From: Rhizobium sp. ICMP 5592
Lineage (GTDB): Bacteria; Pseudomonadota; Alphaproteobacteria; Rhizobiales; Rhizobiaceae
DNA: 64,000 nt
Assembly (NCBI RefSeq): GCF_009498525.1
Contig: NZ_QSNT01000009.1
Span: forward strand, 62,001-126,000
Direction of reading: 5' to 3'
This document shows positions 27,174 to 35,631 of this stretch, piece by piece. The notes below the pieces were generated by a model. It had not been told where the DNA came from. It ran no database searches and saw only the letters and a program-made list of their open reading frames with translations. The number at the start of each line of letters is the position of its first letter. The stretch's first letter is position 1. The position numbers were made by a program, and so were the translations under genes.

Positions 27174-27464
27174 CCGCTTCTCCCTAACTTCATTCTCCGC
27201 TGCCCGGACCTAAGTCTGCGGCCCTTAGTATATTGGTTGGGCGCCACCGCAATATCCACTGACCGTCATCCCTCGAATATTTCTCGACTAGGAGCGACTG
27301 GGATCCTGTGCAAATTCATCTCGCGCCTCCCCATACCGACGTCGAAGAGGTGCATGGACTTGAACGAGACTGCCTTGCTCATTTGCTTAAAAGATACGAC
27401 CCTCGCTTGAGTTGTAGAGAATACTCCGTGGTAGCATACTCATCAAGTCGCTGTTCTCTCCATC
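27174..27464. other. 291-bp gap between traM and the XRE gene
   Basis: The gap must hold the traM promoter and the promoter of the XRE gene. I see no clear boxes, repeats or open frames worth reporting. Confidence 0.35.
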
Positions 27465-27713
27465 ATGGAGATTCGAGAGGTATTTGCGCGAAATTTGCGA
27501 GCTGCACGGCAGGCTAAAGGCTTGTCCCAGGAGGAGCTCGCGCATCGCGCGAATATCGATCGCACCTATATCAGTTCCCTAGAGCGTAGCGTTTACAATG
27601 CAAGCATCGATGTCGTTGACCGTTTGGCGACTGTCTTGGGCATCGAAGCCTGTGAGTTGCTGAAGCGCCCCCCGAAGGAGCCACAGATGCCAACCGCCGA
27701 GCTCGACGATTAA
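27465..27713 (+). CDS. Small XRE-family transcriptional regulator
   Basis: Encodes 82 residues, nearly all one helix-turn-helix domain (FARNLRAARQAKGLSQEELA, then RTYISSLERSVYNASIDVVD). Single-domain XRE proteins of this kind usually act as repressors. It stands 120 bp before the antitoxin gene on the same strand and might regulate it. No clear ribosome binding site was seen. Confidence 0.8.
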   Translation: MEIREVFARNLRAARQAKGLSQEELAHRANIDRTYISSLERSVYNASIDVVDRLATVLGIEACELLKRPPKEPQMPTAELDD

Positions 27714-27833
27714 GAGAAGTTGTCTTGCGGACTGCCGGGTTCATGCCCAACCGGTAGTGACGAGAATTCATTTGCGCCAGCCATATTGTGAATTGTCCGC
27801 GCGTCATATATATTCTTTTGAAGGAGAATAATT

Positions 27834-28466
27834 ATGGCTGTAGCACTTCGCGAATACACACCCACTGAGGCGGCGGCCGTAAGCGAGATCGGCATTAAGT
27901 CGGTACATAATGCGATCGACAAACGAATCATTGGAAGACCCTCTACCAGCCACCGAAGCCGTGCGATCACTGACGACGATCTCCTGCGCCTGAAGCTCTG
28001 GTTCGGCGTCGGTTCGATCCTTTCCGCCGAGCGCCGGAAACGCCTCTTTGCCGCCATCGACGAAAATCCTGAAGCCGACACCGTCAGAGCGGACGACTAT
28101 CTGATCGTCGACGTCGCGAGAGCGAGGGAGCACTTGGCCGCGCGCGGCGAAGCGCTCAGGGAAGCGGACAAGATCATCCATAGCGTGAAAGGCTTGGTTG
28201 GCGGCGAGCCGGTCTTCAAAGGCACGCGCGTTCCAGTCCGAACAATCGCTGCGATGAAATTGCAAGGCGCTGCCACGGACGAGATCGTCGAGGGCTATCC
28301 GGCTCTCACGGCGCGCATGGTGGACCTCGCCGAAATCTGGGTAGCGGCTCATCCTGCCCGTGGGCGGCCACGAAAGTTGTCGGAGCAGGGACTGAAAGTG
28401 ACGTCGGTCAAGCGATTGCCTCTCGGAAAGGCCGGCACCGAAAAGCCCTCGGGCACGGCTTCGTGA
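27834..28466 (+). CDS. DUF433 antitoxin with N-terminal DNA-binding part
   Basis: Encodes 210 residues from an ATG with AAGGAG upstream. The N-terminal 60 residues look like a DNA-binding segment (YTPTEAAAVSEIGIKSVHNA). The C-terminal DUF433 domain is at about 122-165 (GGEPVFKGTRVPVRTIAAMK, then EGYPAL). DUF433 proteins are antitoxins of DUF5615 PIN-like toxins. The next gene, a DUF5615 protein, overlaps it by four bases (GTGA), which supports the pairing. It probably represses its own operon. Confidence 0.8.
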   Translation: MAVALREYTPTEAAAVSEIGIKSVHNAIDKRIIGRPSTSHRSRAITDDDLLRLKLWFGVGSILSAERRKRLFAAIDENPEADTVRADDYLIVDVARAREHLAARGEALREADKIIHSVKGLVGGEPVFKGTRVPVRTIAAMKLQGAATDEIVEGYPALTARMVDLAEIWVAAHPARGRPRKLSEQGLKVTSVKRLPLGKAGTEKPSGTAS

Positions 28467-28837
28467 AGTTTCTCGTCGATGAATGCCTGCACACATCGCT
28501 CGTGGCCGTGGCTCAAGAGCACGGCCACGATTGCTTTCACGTCAATTGGCTGGGCCTGAGCGGCGAGACCGATTGGGATCTGATGCCTCGGATCGTCGCG
28601 GAAGATTTTACCTTCGTGACAAACAATGCCCGTGACTTCAGGAAACTCCATGCCCGGGAGGATCTGCACGCTGGCCTAGTGATCATCGTGCCGCAGGTTC
28701 TGCCGGTGCAGCAACGGGAATTGTTCACGCTCGTTCTGCAGGAACTCGCCGGTTCTCCGGATTTGGTGAACGAAGTGATCGAGATCGCCATCGAAGAGGG
28801 CGAGGCACTGCTGACGCGCTATGCACTGCCAGAGTGA
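28463..28837 (+). CDS. DUF5615 PIN-like toxin
   Basis: Encodes 124 residues from a GTG that overlaps the antitoxin stop codon. The N-terminus MKFLVDECLHTSLV carries the acidic pair of DUF5615 PIN-like proteins, and TFVTNNARDFRKL supplies further polar active-site residues. The predicted role is an RNase toxin neutralised by the DUF433 protein. In a transfer region it would favour plasmid maintenance. Confidence 0.8.
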   Translation: MKFLVDECLHTSLVAVAQEHGHDCFHVNWLGLSGETDWDLMPRIVAEDFTFVTNNARDFRKLHAREDLHAGLVIIVPQVLPVQQRELFTLVLQELAGSPDLVNEVIEIAIEEGEALLTRYALPE

Positions 28838-29180
28838 AGGTCAATTCCCGCCGATGCGGGACAGATTGATCAGAATCCCCGCGTGCCCAACGTCTTGCGC
28901 TGCCTCCAACGCCCCTCTTCCTCGGTGAGACGTATGCCTTTGCTGCGGCATGCGCAGACCGCATCCTTGAAGACCTATAGTAGCGCGTTGACCCTCTCAG
29001 ACTGAACTTTCGTCAGGGCACGACGTTTTCGTCCTGGCTGGCCTCCGCAACAAGCCCAAACATTATGCATCTGGCGCACACTAATTTCATGCGTCGGAAA
29101 CACACTAATTTCATGATTTTGGACTCGGGCTGAGTTCTCGCTCGACTGAGCGTGCCTCACGCGAAGAGACGAACTCAACG
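28838..29180. other. Gap between the toxin gene and traH, with a direct repeat
   Basis: This 343-bp interval has no supported gene. CACACTAATTTCATG occurs twice, at 29077-29091 and 29101-29115, with a 24-bp period. A short minus-strand frame next to it (MHNVWACCGGQPGRKRRALT) looks like a gene fragment. Multiple terminal repeats of this type occur at the ends of some insertion sequences, so this may be an IS remnant. Confidence 0.4.
29077..29115. repeat. Two direct repeats of 15 bp
   Basis: CACACTAATTTCATG at 29077-29091 and again at 29101-29115, separated by GCGTCGGAA. It is a possible transposon end or regulatory iteron. Confidence 0.6.
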
Positions 29181-29801
29181 CTATTGCTGACCACCAATGC
29201 GAGATAGATCGACCCGTATCCCCGCAGTGCCAATTTTCTTTTCGTCCGAAGTTTCTGCCTCAGTCCGCTCCGGAGCCCCGGCATCGACTGTATCCGCCTC
29301 CGATTTAAAGGCCCGCGGTTCCTCTTGGTTGGCTAGTGCCCCGCCGGGATCATCCGCCTGAAACACACTCACACCCTCGAACTCGCCAGTCTTCCATGCG
29401 TAAACCGCATCCTCGAAAATCTGCGGGAACACGTCTTTGCTCGTGGGGTTGCCATACCATTTCGCTACGATCCTAAGGACCTTGGCAAACATCGCCGTGC
29501 CTTTGCGAAGGTTTTGGCAGGCATCGACAAGGTCGGGTTTCAGATCCGTCGGTTCCTTCACTCCCACGCCAGCGGGGAACTGGGTCAGCCCAACGCGAAC
29601 GACCGCCTGACCAGCATATTGCCGTACGATCGCCATCGCCTCCTCGGCCGATGCCGCTTTTGGAACGAGGATCAATCGGCCGCCCGATTTGACGGTCACG
29701 GCGAAGGGATCAGCCGAGCCCGCTGCCATCACGAATTGCTCGACGATCGCGGGCTTGAGAGAAGGGTCTGCGCATTCTTTTATCAGGGCGGCGTCAAGCA
29801 T
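29181..29801 (-). CDS. traH: Conjugal transfer protein TraH
   Basis: Encodes 206 residues from the ATG at 29801 (MLDAALIKECADPSLKPAIV), with GGAGA upstream; a longer in-frame extension is not needed. The sequence is typical of rhizobial TraH. Its exact function is unknown. It is the last gene of the traA-traF-traB-traH operon, 16 bp after traB. Confidence 0.88.
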   Translation of the reverse strand: MLDAALIKECADPSLKPAIVEQFVMAAGSADPFAVTVKSGGRLILVPKAASAEEAMAIVRQYAGQAVVRVGLTQFPAGVGVKEPTDLKPDLVDACQNLRKGTAMFAKVLRIVAKWYGNPTSKDVFPQIFEDAVYAWKTGEFEGVSVFQADDPGGALANQEEPRAFKSEADTVDAGAPERTEAETSDEKKIGTAGIRVDLSRIGGQQ

Positions 29802-29817
29802 GGTGTCTCCTCTGCGC

Positions 29818-30984
29818 TCAGGTGTTGAAGGCAATAACAAGCGGTTTTGCGAAGAGCTTTGCCCAGGCAGTGGCAGCGGCGCGCTGAACGGCGACGATCG
29901 ACGTCCCTTCGGTCCACCAACCGTTTCCCACGGCGACGACAAAATCCGGATCGTGCAGCATGGACTGAAGGATCGGCCAAACAATCAGTTGCTCGTAGCA
30001 GATCAGTGGTGCCGCGCGGCGACCACCGATGGAGACAACCGGGTTCGTGAAGAAATCCGCCCGAGCGCCGCCGCTCTCCCCAAACCAAGATCGCCAAGGC
30101 TGCCACATCGAACCAGGAACCGGCATGCGTTCACGATAGAGGATGCTGCTTCGGCCGTTCCTGTCGATCGCGACGAGGACATTGTCGTAGCCGGTGGCAT
30201 CGAGCACCGTGGCGCCGGCGATGACCGTCGCATCGGTATCGCCGGACGCCCCCGTCCAAAGCCGCGCCACGGTCGGTGTCCAGAAACCGAGCGCAGTTTC
30301 CGGCAGCACCACAAAGCGTGCGCCATCGCTGGCCGCATTCCGCACCGTTGCGATCAGGTCACGCTGGCGGTGAAGATCGACGTCCCGACCGAGCGAAGCG
30401 CCCAATTTGAGGTCGACACCGCGCCAGTCATTGGGTAGATGCGGCTCGGTCCACGATGCGGCGGACCACAGCCAAAGGCCTATCAAGGCGATGGCGACAG
30501 CTGGCCAAATGCGGGTTACGAGGCCCGCAAGGCCAGCTGTCATGAAGCCCAATCCCCACCATCCCCAGCCCGGAAACAGAACACCGGCGGCGGTGATAGG
30601 ATGCGCCCAGCCCGTGATGCCGAATGGCGGGATGGTCATGATGACGGCAGCGAGAAAATAGCGAAACGGACGGACGCTCTCCTTGTTCGTCCAGAGCACC
30701 AGATGCACCGCGACAAAACCCAAAGACGCGCACAGCCAGAGTAACAGGCCCGGCCAGATATCCGACGAATAGAAGGTGGCCACGCCTTGCGGCAAACCCC
30801 GTGATGCGGCCAGGAAATATCCGGCGGAGACAAGTGCCGCCACCGATCTCGATCGCGAGAACGACCACAGAAGCGGAAACCCCAGCGCGACGGGTAGAAG
30901 CAACACATGGCCGCTCCAGCCCACCACGCCGATCGCGATCGAAGCGAATATCAGCAGCGCTGGCCGAAGGTAATCACGGCACAT
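29818..30984 (-). CDS. traB: Conjugal transfer protein TraB (nitrilase-like domain)
   Basis: Encodes 388 residues from the ATG at 30984, with GGAGGTG upstream, overlapping the traF end by 11 bases. The N-terminal half has several hydrophobic segments, then a carbon-nitrogen hydrolase-like part with FVVLPETALGFW and PLICYEQLIVWP, which hold the Glu and Cys expected for a nitrilase-type site. TraB of Ti plasmids is needed for efficient transfer; the chemical role is unknown. Confidence 0.88.
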   Translation of the reverse strand: MCRDYLRPALLIFASIAIGVVGWSGHVLLLPVALGFPLLWSFSRSRSVAALVSAGYFLAASRGLPQGVATFYSSDIWPGLLLWLCASLGFVAVHLVLWTNKESVRPFRYFLAAVIMTIPPFGITGWAHPITAAGVLFPGWGWWGLGFMTAGLAGLVTRIWPAVAIALIGLWLWSAASWTEPHLPNDWRGVDLKLGASLGRDVDLHRQRDLIATVRNAASDGARFVVLPETALGFWTPTVARLWTGASGDTDATVIAGATVLDATGYDNVLVAIDRNGRSSILYRERMPVPGSMWQPWRSWFGESGGARADFFTNPVVSIGGRRAAPLICYEQLIVWPILQSMLHDPDFVVAVGNGWWTEGTSIVAVQRAAATAWAKLFAKPLVIAFNT

Positions 30985-31537
30985 AGGTGAACACCTCCTG
31001 CGCCAGCCCGAGAATGCCGGAGATCGGCAGCGGGCCAAAATATCGAGAGTCGTAGGAGCCCGGGAATGAGGAGTGCAGGAAGACGTATCCTGGCGGTACG
31101 ATGCCGCTCGGAAAGGGCGTCAACGACCGGCCTTTTCCATCTCGTAGTGAGAGACTGGAAGAGGAAACTTCCCGCCCATCCACGCTTACGCTGACACCGA
31201 TTTCGACATGCTGTCCTGCAACGGCGATCACTGTCTTGATCAACGGTGCAACGCCGCCCGGGCAGGAACCAGAACGGAGATAGCCTCGTGCCCTCGCTGC
31301 CCACATCGCCGCAGTTTCCGGCGCGCAGATGAACAGGAGGTCGTCGACTGCTGCCGGTCGATGAAGCGGGATGATGCGCCACAGGCCGAGTGGCTCGCTC
31401 GGTGTCAGATTGATGCGGTAGCCGCCGGCGACGGCAGTCACCACCAGCAGGATGGTGGCCACAGCCGCCATCGACAGAACTACAATGGCTCGTCGTTGCG
31501 GTGTGGTCATGGACCGGCGGGTTGCAGCCCCGGTCAT
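30974..31537 (-). CDS. traF: Conjugal transfer signal peptidase TraF (S26 family)
   Basis: Encodes 187 residues. After one membrane segment come the catalytic Ser in INLTPSEPLGLWR and the general-base Lys in APLIKTVIAVAGQ. The C-terminal SRYFGPLPISGI is typical of TraF. TraF matures the TrbC pilin. Its ATG overlaps the traA stop codon (ATGA). A second ATG nine codons downstream is an alternative start. Confidence 0.92.
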   Translation of the reverse strand: MTGAATRRSMTTPQRRAIVVLSMAAVATILLVVTAVAGGYRINLTPSEPLGLWRIIPLHRPAAVDDLLFICAPETAAMWAARARGYLRSGSCPGGVAPLIKTVIAVAGQHVEIGVSVSVDGREVSSSSLSLRDGKGRSLTPFPSGIVPPGYVFLHSSFPGSYDSRYFGPLPISGILGLAQEVFTYVP

Positions 31538-34500
31538 TTCAGCGAGAGCCCTTGGCTCTTCGTCTGACGCATCGTCTCAGCCTGCTTGAGCGCTTCCGTC
31601 GTTCGTTCATGAGAGCCAAGTTGCTGGACTGTCCGCATGGAGTTCCACGCGGACTGGACCTCCGCCTTCTGGCCGGCCGTCATTCCTGCTGTGACGGTCT
31701 CAAAAGTCTTGCCATCAGTGTCTTTCGCAGCCAAAGGCAGGAAGTTCCGTTCCCCGAAACGTTCGGAAACCGCCTTGGCGAAACCTTCGAGTTCCGCCTT
31801 CACCATTTTGTCGGCGAGCGCGTATTCGAGGCCGGCCGGAAGGTCGTTGCGATCGATCGCATCGCGCACGCGTTCGAGCGTTTGCTTGGCGGCTGGAGAG
31901 AGCGCCGGAATGTCGACCGAAACCTTGAGCCGGACCGCGCGCTCCTCCGTCTCATGTTTGAATTCGGCCTCGGCCCGCTCACGAAGGTAGCGTTCAAGAT
32001 TTCGGGCGAGCGCCGGTACATTGGCGAGCGCTTTTTCCCGGTCCTGCTTGTCGCCACGGCTCGCGAGAAGACCGGTCTTGCCCTTGAGCGCGCCAAAGCT
32101 CTCTGGCTCGCCGGCAATCCTTGCCAGGGTGGCCTGCGCGACCGACTGGTCCTTCAACATGGTATCGACATTGATCGCCTTGAAGGCAGCTTCCGGATTC
32201 GCGTAGACGAGCCGGAAGCGGGTCGAGACGTCCTCCCATTGCTTCTTAAGGCCGGGATCGGCGGCGAGCTTGTCTTCGACGGCCTGGTCGAGCGATTTCG
32301 GGAAGGTGGTGATACCTGACACCATGGGCTTGGCCTCCTTGATTGTGTCCGGGATGGAGTGGTTGTTGCTGCCGCGGACCAACCCGAGTGCCGCGCCGAT
32401 GGCGGCAAGTCGGGCGCCGAGGTCGGCGAGTTTCTGTTTCTGCCGGACGGCCCATTGGAGCCGATCATGTGCGATCGTGCGGGCGACGTTCATGAGGTGC
32501 AGGCCGCGGGCCTCGGCAAAGCGCAACGCCTGCCGATAGAGAGCGCTCTTCTGGTAGTCGAGGCTGGTTTCCTTGGCGTTCCGGCGCGACAGGATCGGGA
32601 TGAGGCCGCCGGACTTCGCGAATGAGCGACTGCCGTAGTAGACGGCTAGATCCTCACGATGGCGCGTCATAGCCACATAGGTCAGATGCCGGTCCAACGA
32701 GAGGGAAGCAAGCACCTTCACCCGGTCGACGGTCGCGCCCTGGCTCTTGTGGATCGTTGTCGCGTAGCCGTGGTCGAGATTGTTGTAGAAGCGCTGCTCG
32801 ACCGTGACCTGCCGGCGGTGCTCGCCTTCACCAACCTCGGCAACAATCCGGCCAGGAGCGGCTTCAAGCACCTTTGCGAACATGCCGTTCTTGACGCCAA
32901 GGCTGCCCTCGTTCTTGAGGAACACGACCTGGTCGCCGGTCGCGAACATGCGAGTTCCGTCCTCTGTCTTGAACGCAAATCCGTCCGCGACGACGCCGCG
33001 TTCGACCAGCTTGGCGCGCGCCATATCGTTAAGCATTCGGACGTCGCGGCGAAGGTGTGCGAGAATCAGGCTGGTCTTCGAAGGGTCGTAGTCCCGTTCC
33101 CAAGCTGCGATCAGGCTTTCGACGGCCTCGTTCTTCAGTCTCAAACCAATCATTCGACCATGAGCGGTGTAGGCATCGACAGCCTTGCGGACATTGCCAC
33201 GCGCGAGATCGAGCGAGGCGTCGCGCATCCATTGCTGGCGCTGACGATAGATCGTCTCGAGTTCGGCATAGCCGATGCGATCGGCGATCGCACGGAAGGC
33301 GGCGCCCGCTTCGATCGGTTGAAGCTGTTCCGGATCGCCGACAAGGACGAGTTTGGCGCCGGCCTTGGTGACGGCTTCGACGAATAGCGCCATCTGCCGT
33401 GACGACACCATGCCGGCCTCGTCGAGTACGAAAACGCATCTGTCGTCGAGCTGGTTGCGACCCTGGTTCCAGCGAAGCTCCCACGACGAGAGCGTGCGGG
33501 AAACGATGCCCGCTTCCTTCTCCAAACCTTCTGCGGCTTTGCCCGCCAAGGCGCCGCCGACGACACGATAGCCGGCCGCTTCCCACGCCTCGCGGGCAGC
33601 CTTCATCATCGTGGTCTTGCCGGCCCCGGCGCGGCCGATGACAGCGGCAATCCGCGTGGCCCCGGCGACATGCTCGATTGCCGTTCGCTGCTCATCCGAC
33701 AGACGGGAATGGCGCGCAAAGGTCGCCTGCAGGACCGCGTCACGGACGCCATGGGAGGTGCTGCCGGAGAGCCAGATCGCGCGATTGGCCATCTCGGCTT
33801 CAAGCCGGATCATCTCGCGCGTGGTGTACTTCGCGGGTGTCCGAATCCCTGTCGCAAAGTTGATCCGCTCGCGTTCGAGCCGGAGCGCTTCCGGACTTTG
33901 CAGAATGCGGACCATCAGGCTTTGGAACAGAGCGACATCGTCGATATAGCGATACAACACCTTTGCAACATCGCGTTCGTCGAAGACGCTCTTCTCCCGC
34001 GTGATCAGGTCGAGCACAATCTCCGGACGGCGCTGGATGCGGCGGGCGTTCTCGCTGCGGCGCTCCTCCTGAAGCTCGATGCGTTCGAGTTTGGGAGTCG
34101 AGGTCTCCGACTTGTGGTCGGATTGCTCGGCCTTGCGCTCAATGGCTTTGGCGCCGACACCGAGGTGAATGGTTGGCTCGAGGTCGATACCCTGCTTTTC
34201 GAAGGAACGGCCATCGATGCGGATGTCGAGACCGGCAAGCGCCAGATGCGTGTTCTGGCAGGCAAACCAGCCGTCGCGAAACGCATTGAAATCCTCAGTG
34301 CTACCGGCCCACAGCTGATAGACGATTTTGCCGGCGTCATTTCGGATTGGCTTGCCATCCGGGCCGAGCACCGCGACCTTCTTCGAACCGAAACCGTCTT
34401 CGGTGAGCGGGCGCAATGTCGTCATGAGGTGGACGTGAGGATTGCCCGGGGCGTCGTGATAGACCCAGTCCGCGACCATGCCCTGCGCCGTGATGTGCCG

Positions 34501-34860
34501 CTCCACAAAGTCGCGCATGAGCGCGATGTTCTGCTCGGCCGTCAGCTCGAGCGGCAGGGCTATGGTGACGTCCTTGGCGAGTTGCGCGTCGGATCGCTTC
34601 TCGAAGCCCTCCACTTTGTTCCAGAAGGCCTCAGATGCCCCGGCGACCGAGCGATCGGCAATCATGCCGTGCACCCATTCCGGCGCGTCGGCAGGGATCA
34701 CGAACTCCTCGTGCAGGAGCCCCTGTTTTCGCGTGTAGTCGATCGTCCGGGCTTCCCGCTCAAACTCCATCTTGGCGCAATGCCGGTAGGCCGCCGACAG
34801 GATGGCGCTGCGGCCGGCGCCACGGGCGACGACGCTGACGGAGAAGTGAGGGACGGCCAC
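31534..34860 (-). CDS. traA: Relaxase-helicase TraA (MobQ family)
   Basis: Encodes 1108 residues from a GTG with GGGAGA upstream. The MobA/MobL relaxase domain occupies the first 230 residues, with the N-terminal tyrosine region AILSAAYRHC and the metal-binding NPHVHLMTTL at about 142. A RecD/TraI-like helicase follows: Walker A IGRAGAGKTTMMKA at about 408, Walker B VFVLDEAGMVSS, and LTYVAMTRHRED. TraA nicks oriT, which lies just upstream, and unwinds the transferred strand. The C-terminal 300 residues are helical. Confidence 0.95.
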   Translation of the reverse strand: MAVPHFSVSVVARGAGRSAILSAAYRHCAKMEFEREARTIDYTRKQGLLHEEFVIPADAPEWVHGMIADRSVAGASEAFWNKVEGFEKRSDAQLAKDVTIALPLELTAEQNIALMRDFVERHITAQGMVADWVYHDAPGNPHVHLMTTLRPLTEDGFGSKKVAVLGPDGKPIRNDAGKIVYQLWAGSTEDFNAFRDGWFACQNTHLALAGLDIRIDGRSFEKQGIDLEPTIHLGVGAKAIERKAEQSDHKSETSTPKLERIELQEERRSENARRIQRRPEIVLDLITREKSVFDERDVAKVLYRYIDDVALFQSLMVRILQSPEALRLERERINFATGIRTPAKYTTREMIRLEAEMANRAIWLSGSTSHGVRDAVLQATFARHSRLSDEQRTAIEHVAGATRIAAVIGRAGAGKTTMMKAAREAWEAAGYRVVGGALAGKAAEGLEKEAGIVSRTLSSWELRWNQGRNQLDDRCVFVLDEAGMVSSRQMALFVEAVTKAGAKLVLVGDPEQLQPIEAGAAFRAIADRIGYAELETIYRQRQQWMRDASLDLARGNVRKAVDAYTAHGRMIGLRLKNEAVESLIAAWERDYDPSKTSLILAHLRRDVRMLNDMARAKLVERGVVADGFAFKTEDGTRMFATGDQVVFLKNEGSLGVKNGMFAKVLEAAPGRIVAEVGEGEHRRQVTVEQRFYNNLDHGYATTIHKSQGATVDRVKVLASLSLDRHLTYVAMTRHREDLAVYYGSRSFAKSGGLIPILSRRNAKETSLDYQKSALYRQALRFAEARGLHLMNVARTIAHDRLQWAVRQKQKLADLGARLAAIGAALGLVRGSNNHSIPDTIKEAKPMVSGITTFPKSLDQAVEDKLAADPGLKKQWEDVSTRFRLVYANPEAAFKAINVDTMLKDQSVAQATLARIAGEPESFGALKGKTGLLASRGDKQDREKALANVPALARNLERYLRERAEAEFKHETEERAVRLKVSVDIPALSPAAKQTLERVRDAIDRNDLPAGLEYALADKMVKAELEGFAKAVSERFGERNFLPLAAKDTDGKTFETVTAGMTAGQKAEVQSAWNSMRTVQQLGSHERTTEALKQAETMRQTKSQGLSLK

Positions 34861-34938
34861 GGCGGAGTTCTCTCCCGGTTGCGAACGAAATCAAAGGGTT
34901 CGTCGGGAGCGGCGGCCCCACCAGGCTCTCTCAGCAAC

Positions 34939-34970
34939 ACGTCGCGCCAGCGACGTATAATTGCGCCCTT
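34939..34970. other. oriT: Origin of transfer, oriT (Q type)
   Basis: A 7-bp inverted repeat ACGTCGC (34939-34945) and GCGACGT (34950-34956) is followed by TATAATTGCGCCCTT (34956-34970). This hairpin plus GCGCCCTT arrangement resembles the nick regions of Ti plasmids and RSF1010. It is located between the divergent traA and traC genes, the standard position. The exact nick position cannot be fixed from the sequence alone. Confidence 0.85.
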
Positions 34971-35025
34971 GGAAGCCGCTCCTTCGGACCGGCCGGGATC
35001 ATTCCCGAAAGCATCGCCGTTGGCG

Positions 35026-35043
35026 ATTGTAGGATTCACAGTA
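35026..35043 (+). promoter_or_regulatory. 18-bp element upstream of traC, identical to the repA-side copy
   Basis: ATTGTAGGATTCACAGTA is identical to the element on the minus strand at 15582-15599. Directly after it comes a dyad GTGCG-TTC-CGCAC (35044-35056). Both lie about 60-90 bp before the traC start and could form the TraR-responsive promoter. Confidence 0.55.
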
Positions 35044-35114
35044 GTGCGTTCCGCACCCTGTTCCGAAAAACTGGCTTCGAAAGACAAGCTTTCTCAGCCA
35101 GGGAGACAGACGGA

Positions 35115-35411
35115 ATGAAGAAGCCATCCTCCAAAATCCGCGACGAAATTGCCAAGCTGCAGGAGCAACTCAAGATCGCCGAGACAAGGGAAGCCGAGCG
35201 GATCGGCAGAATTGCGCTCAAGGCCGGCCTAGGTGAGATCGAAATCGACGAGGCGGAACTTCAGGCAGCGTTTGAGCTACTGACCAAGCGATTTCGCGGA
35301 GGGCAGGGCGCGACGACCGGAGGGAAGAAGGGCGCCGGCGGTAGCAGCGGACAAGCGTCGACCGCCGCGGACGCGTCTGGCGCGGGCGCGGGCGGCCCTG
35401 GCGAGGCATGA
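35115..35411 (+). CDS. traC: Conjugal transfer protein TraC
   Basis: Encodes 98 residues. A coiled-coil N-terminal helix (KIRDEIAKLQEQLKIAETRE) is followed by a TraC-type domain (ELQAAFELLTKRFRGG) and a Gly/Ala-rich tail. TraC is a relaxosome accessory protein. First gene of the traCDG operon. Confidence 0.9.
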   Translation: MKKPSSKIRDEIAKLQEQLKIAETREAERIGRIALKAGLGEIEIDEAELQAAFELLTKRFRGGQGATTGGKKGAGGSSGQASTAADASGAGAGGPGEA

Positions 35412-35415
35412 GCGT

Positions 35416-35631
35416 ATGGCGAGGACGATGACATCCGACGCCCGCAAAAAGGACACGCGCGAAAAGATCGAGCTCGGCGGCCTGATCGTCAAAGCTGGGC
35501 TGCGCTACGAGAAGCGCGCGCTGTTGCTGGGAGCGCTCATCGATGCCGCCCGCCGGATCAAAAGTGACGAGGGCGAGCGGTCGAGGCTCACGGCAATCGG
35601 CGTGGAGGCCTTCGGCAATGACGATCAATAG
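35416..35631 (+). CDS. traD: Conjugal transfer protein TraD
   Basis: Encodes 71 residues, starting four bases after traC. The sequence KIELGGLIVKAGLRYEKRAL is typical of TraD of Ti and rhizobial plasmids, a small relaxosome accessory protein. The end overlaps the traG start by 14 bases. Confidence 0.9.
   Translation: MARTMTSDARKKDTREKIELGGLIVKAGLRYEKRALLLGALIDAARRIKSDEGERSRLTAIGVEAFGNDDQ

Noticed and set aside
29077..29115. CRISPR array
   Set aside because: Only two repeats of 15 bp with a 9-bp spacer and no cas genes in the window.
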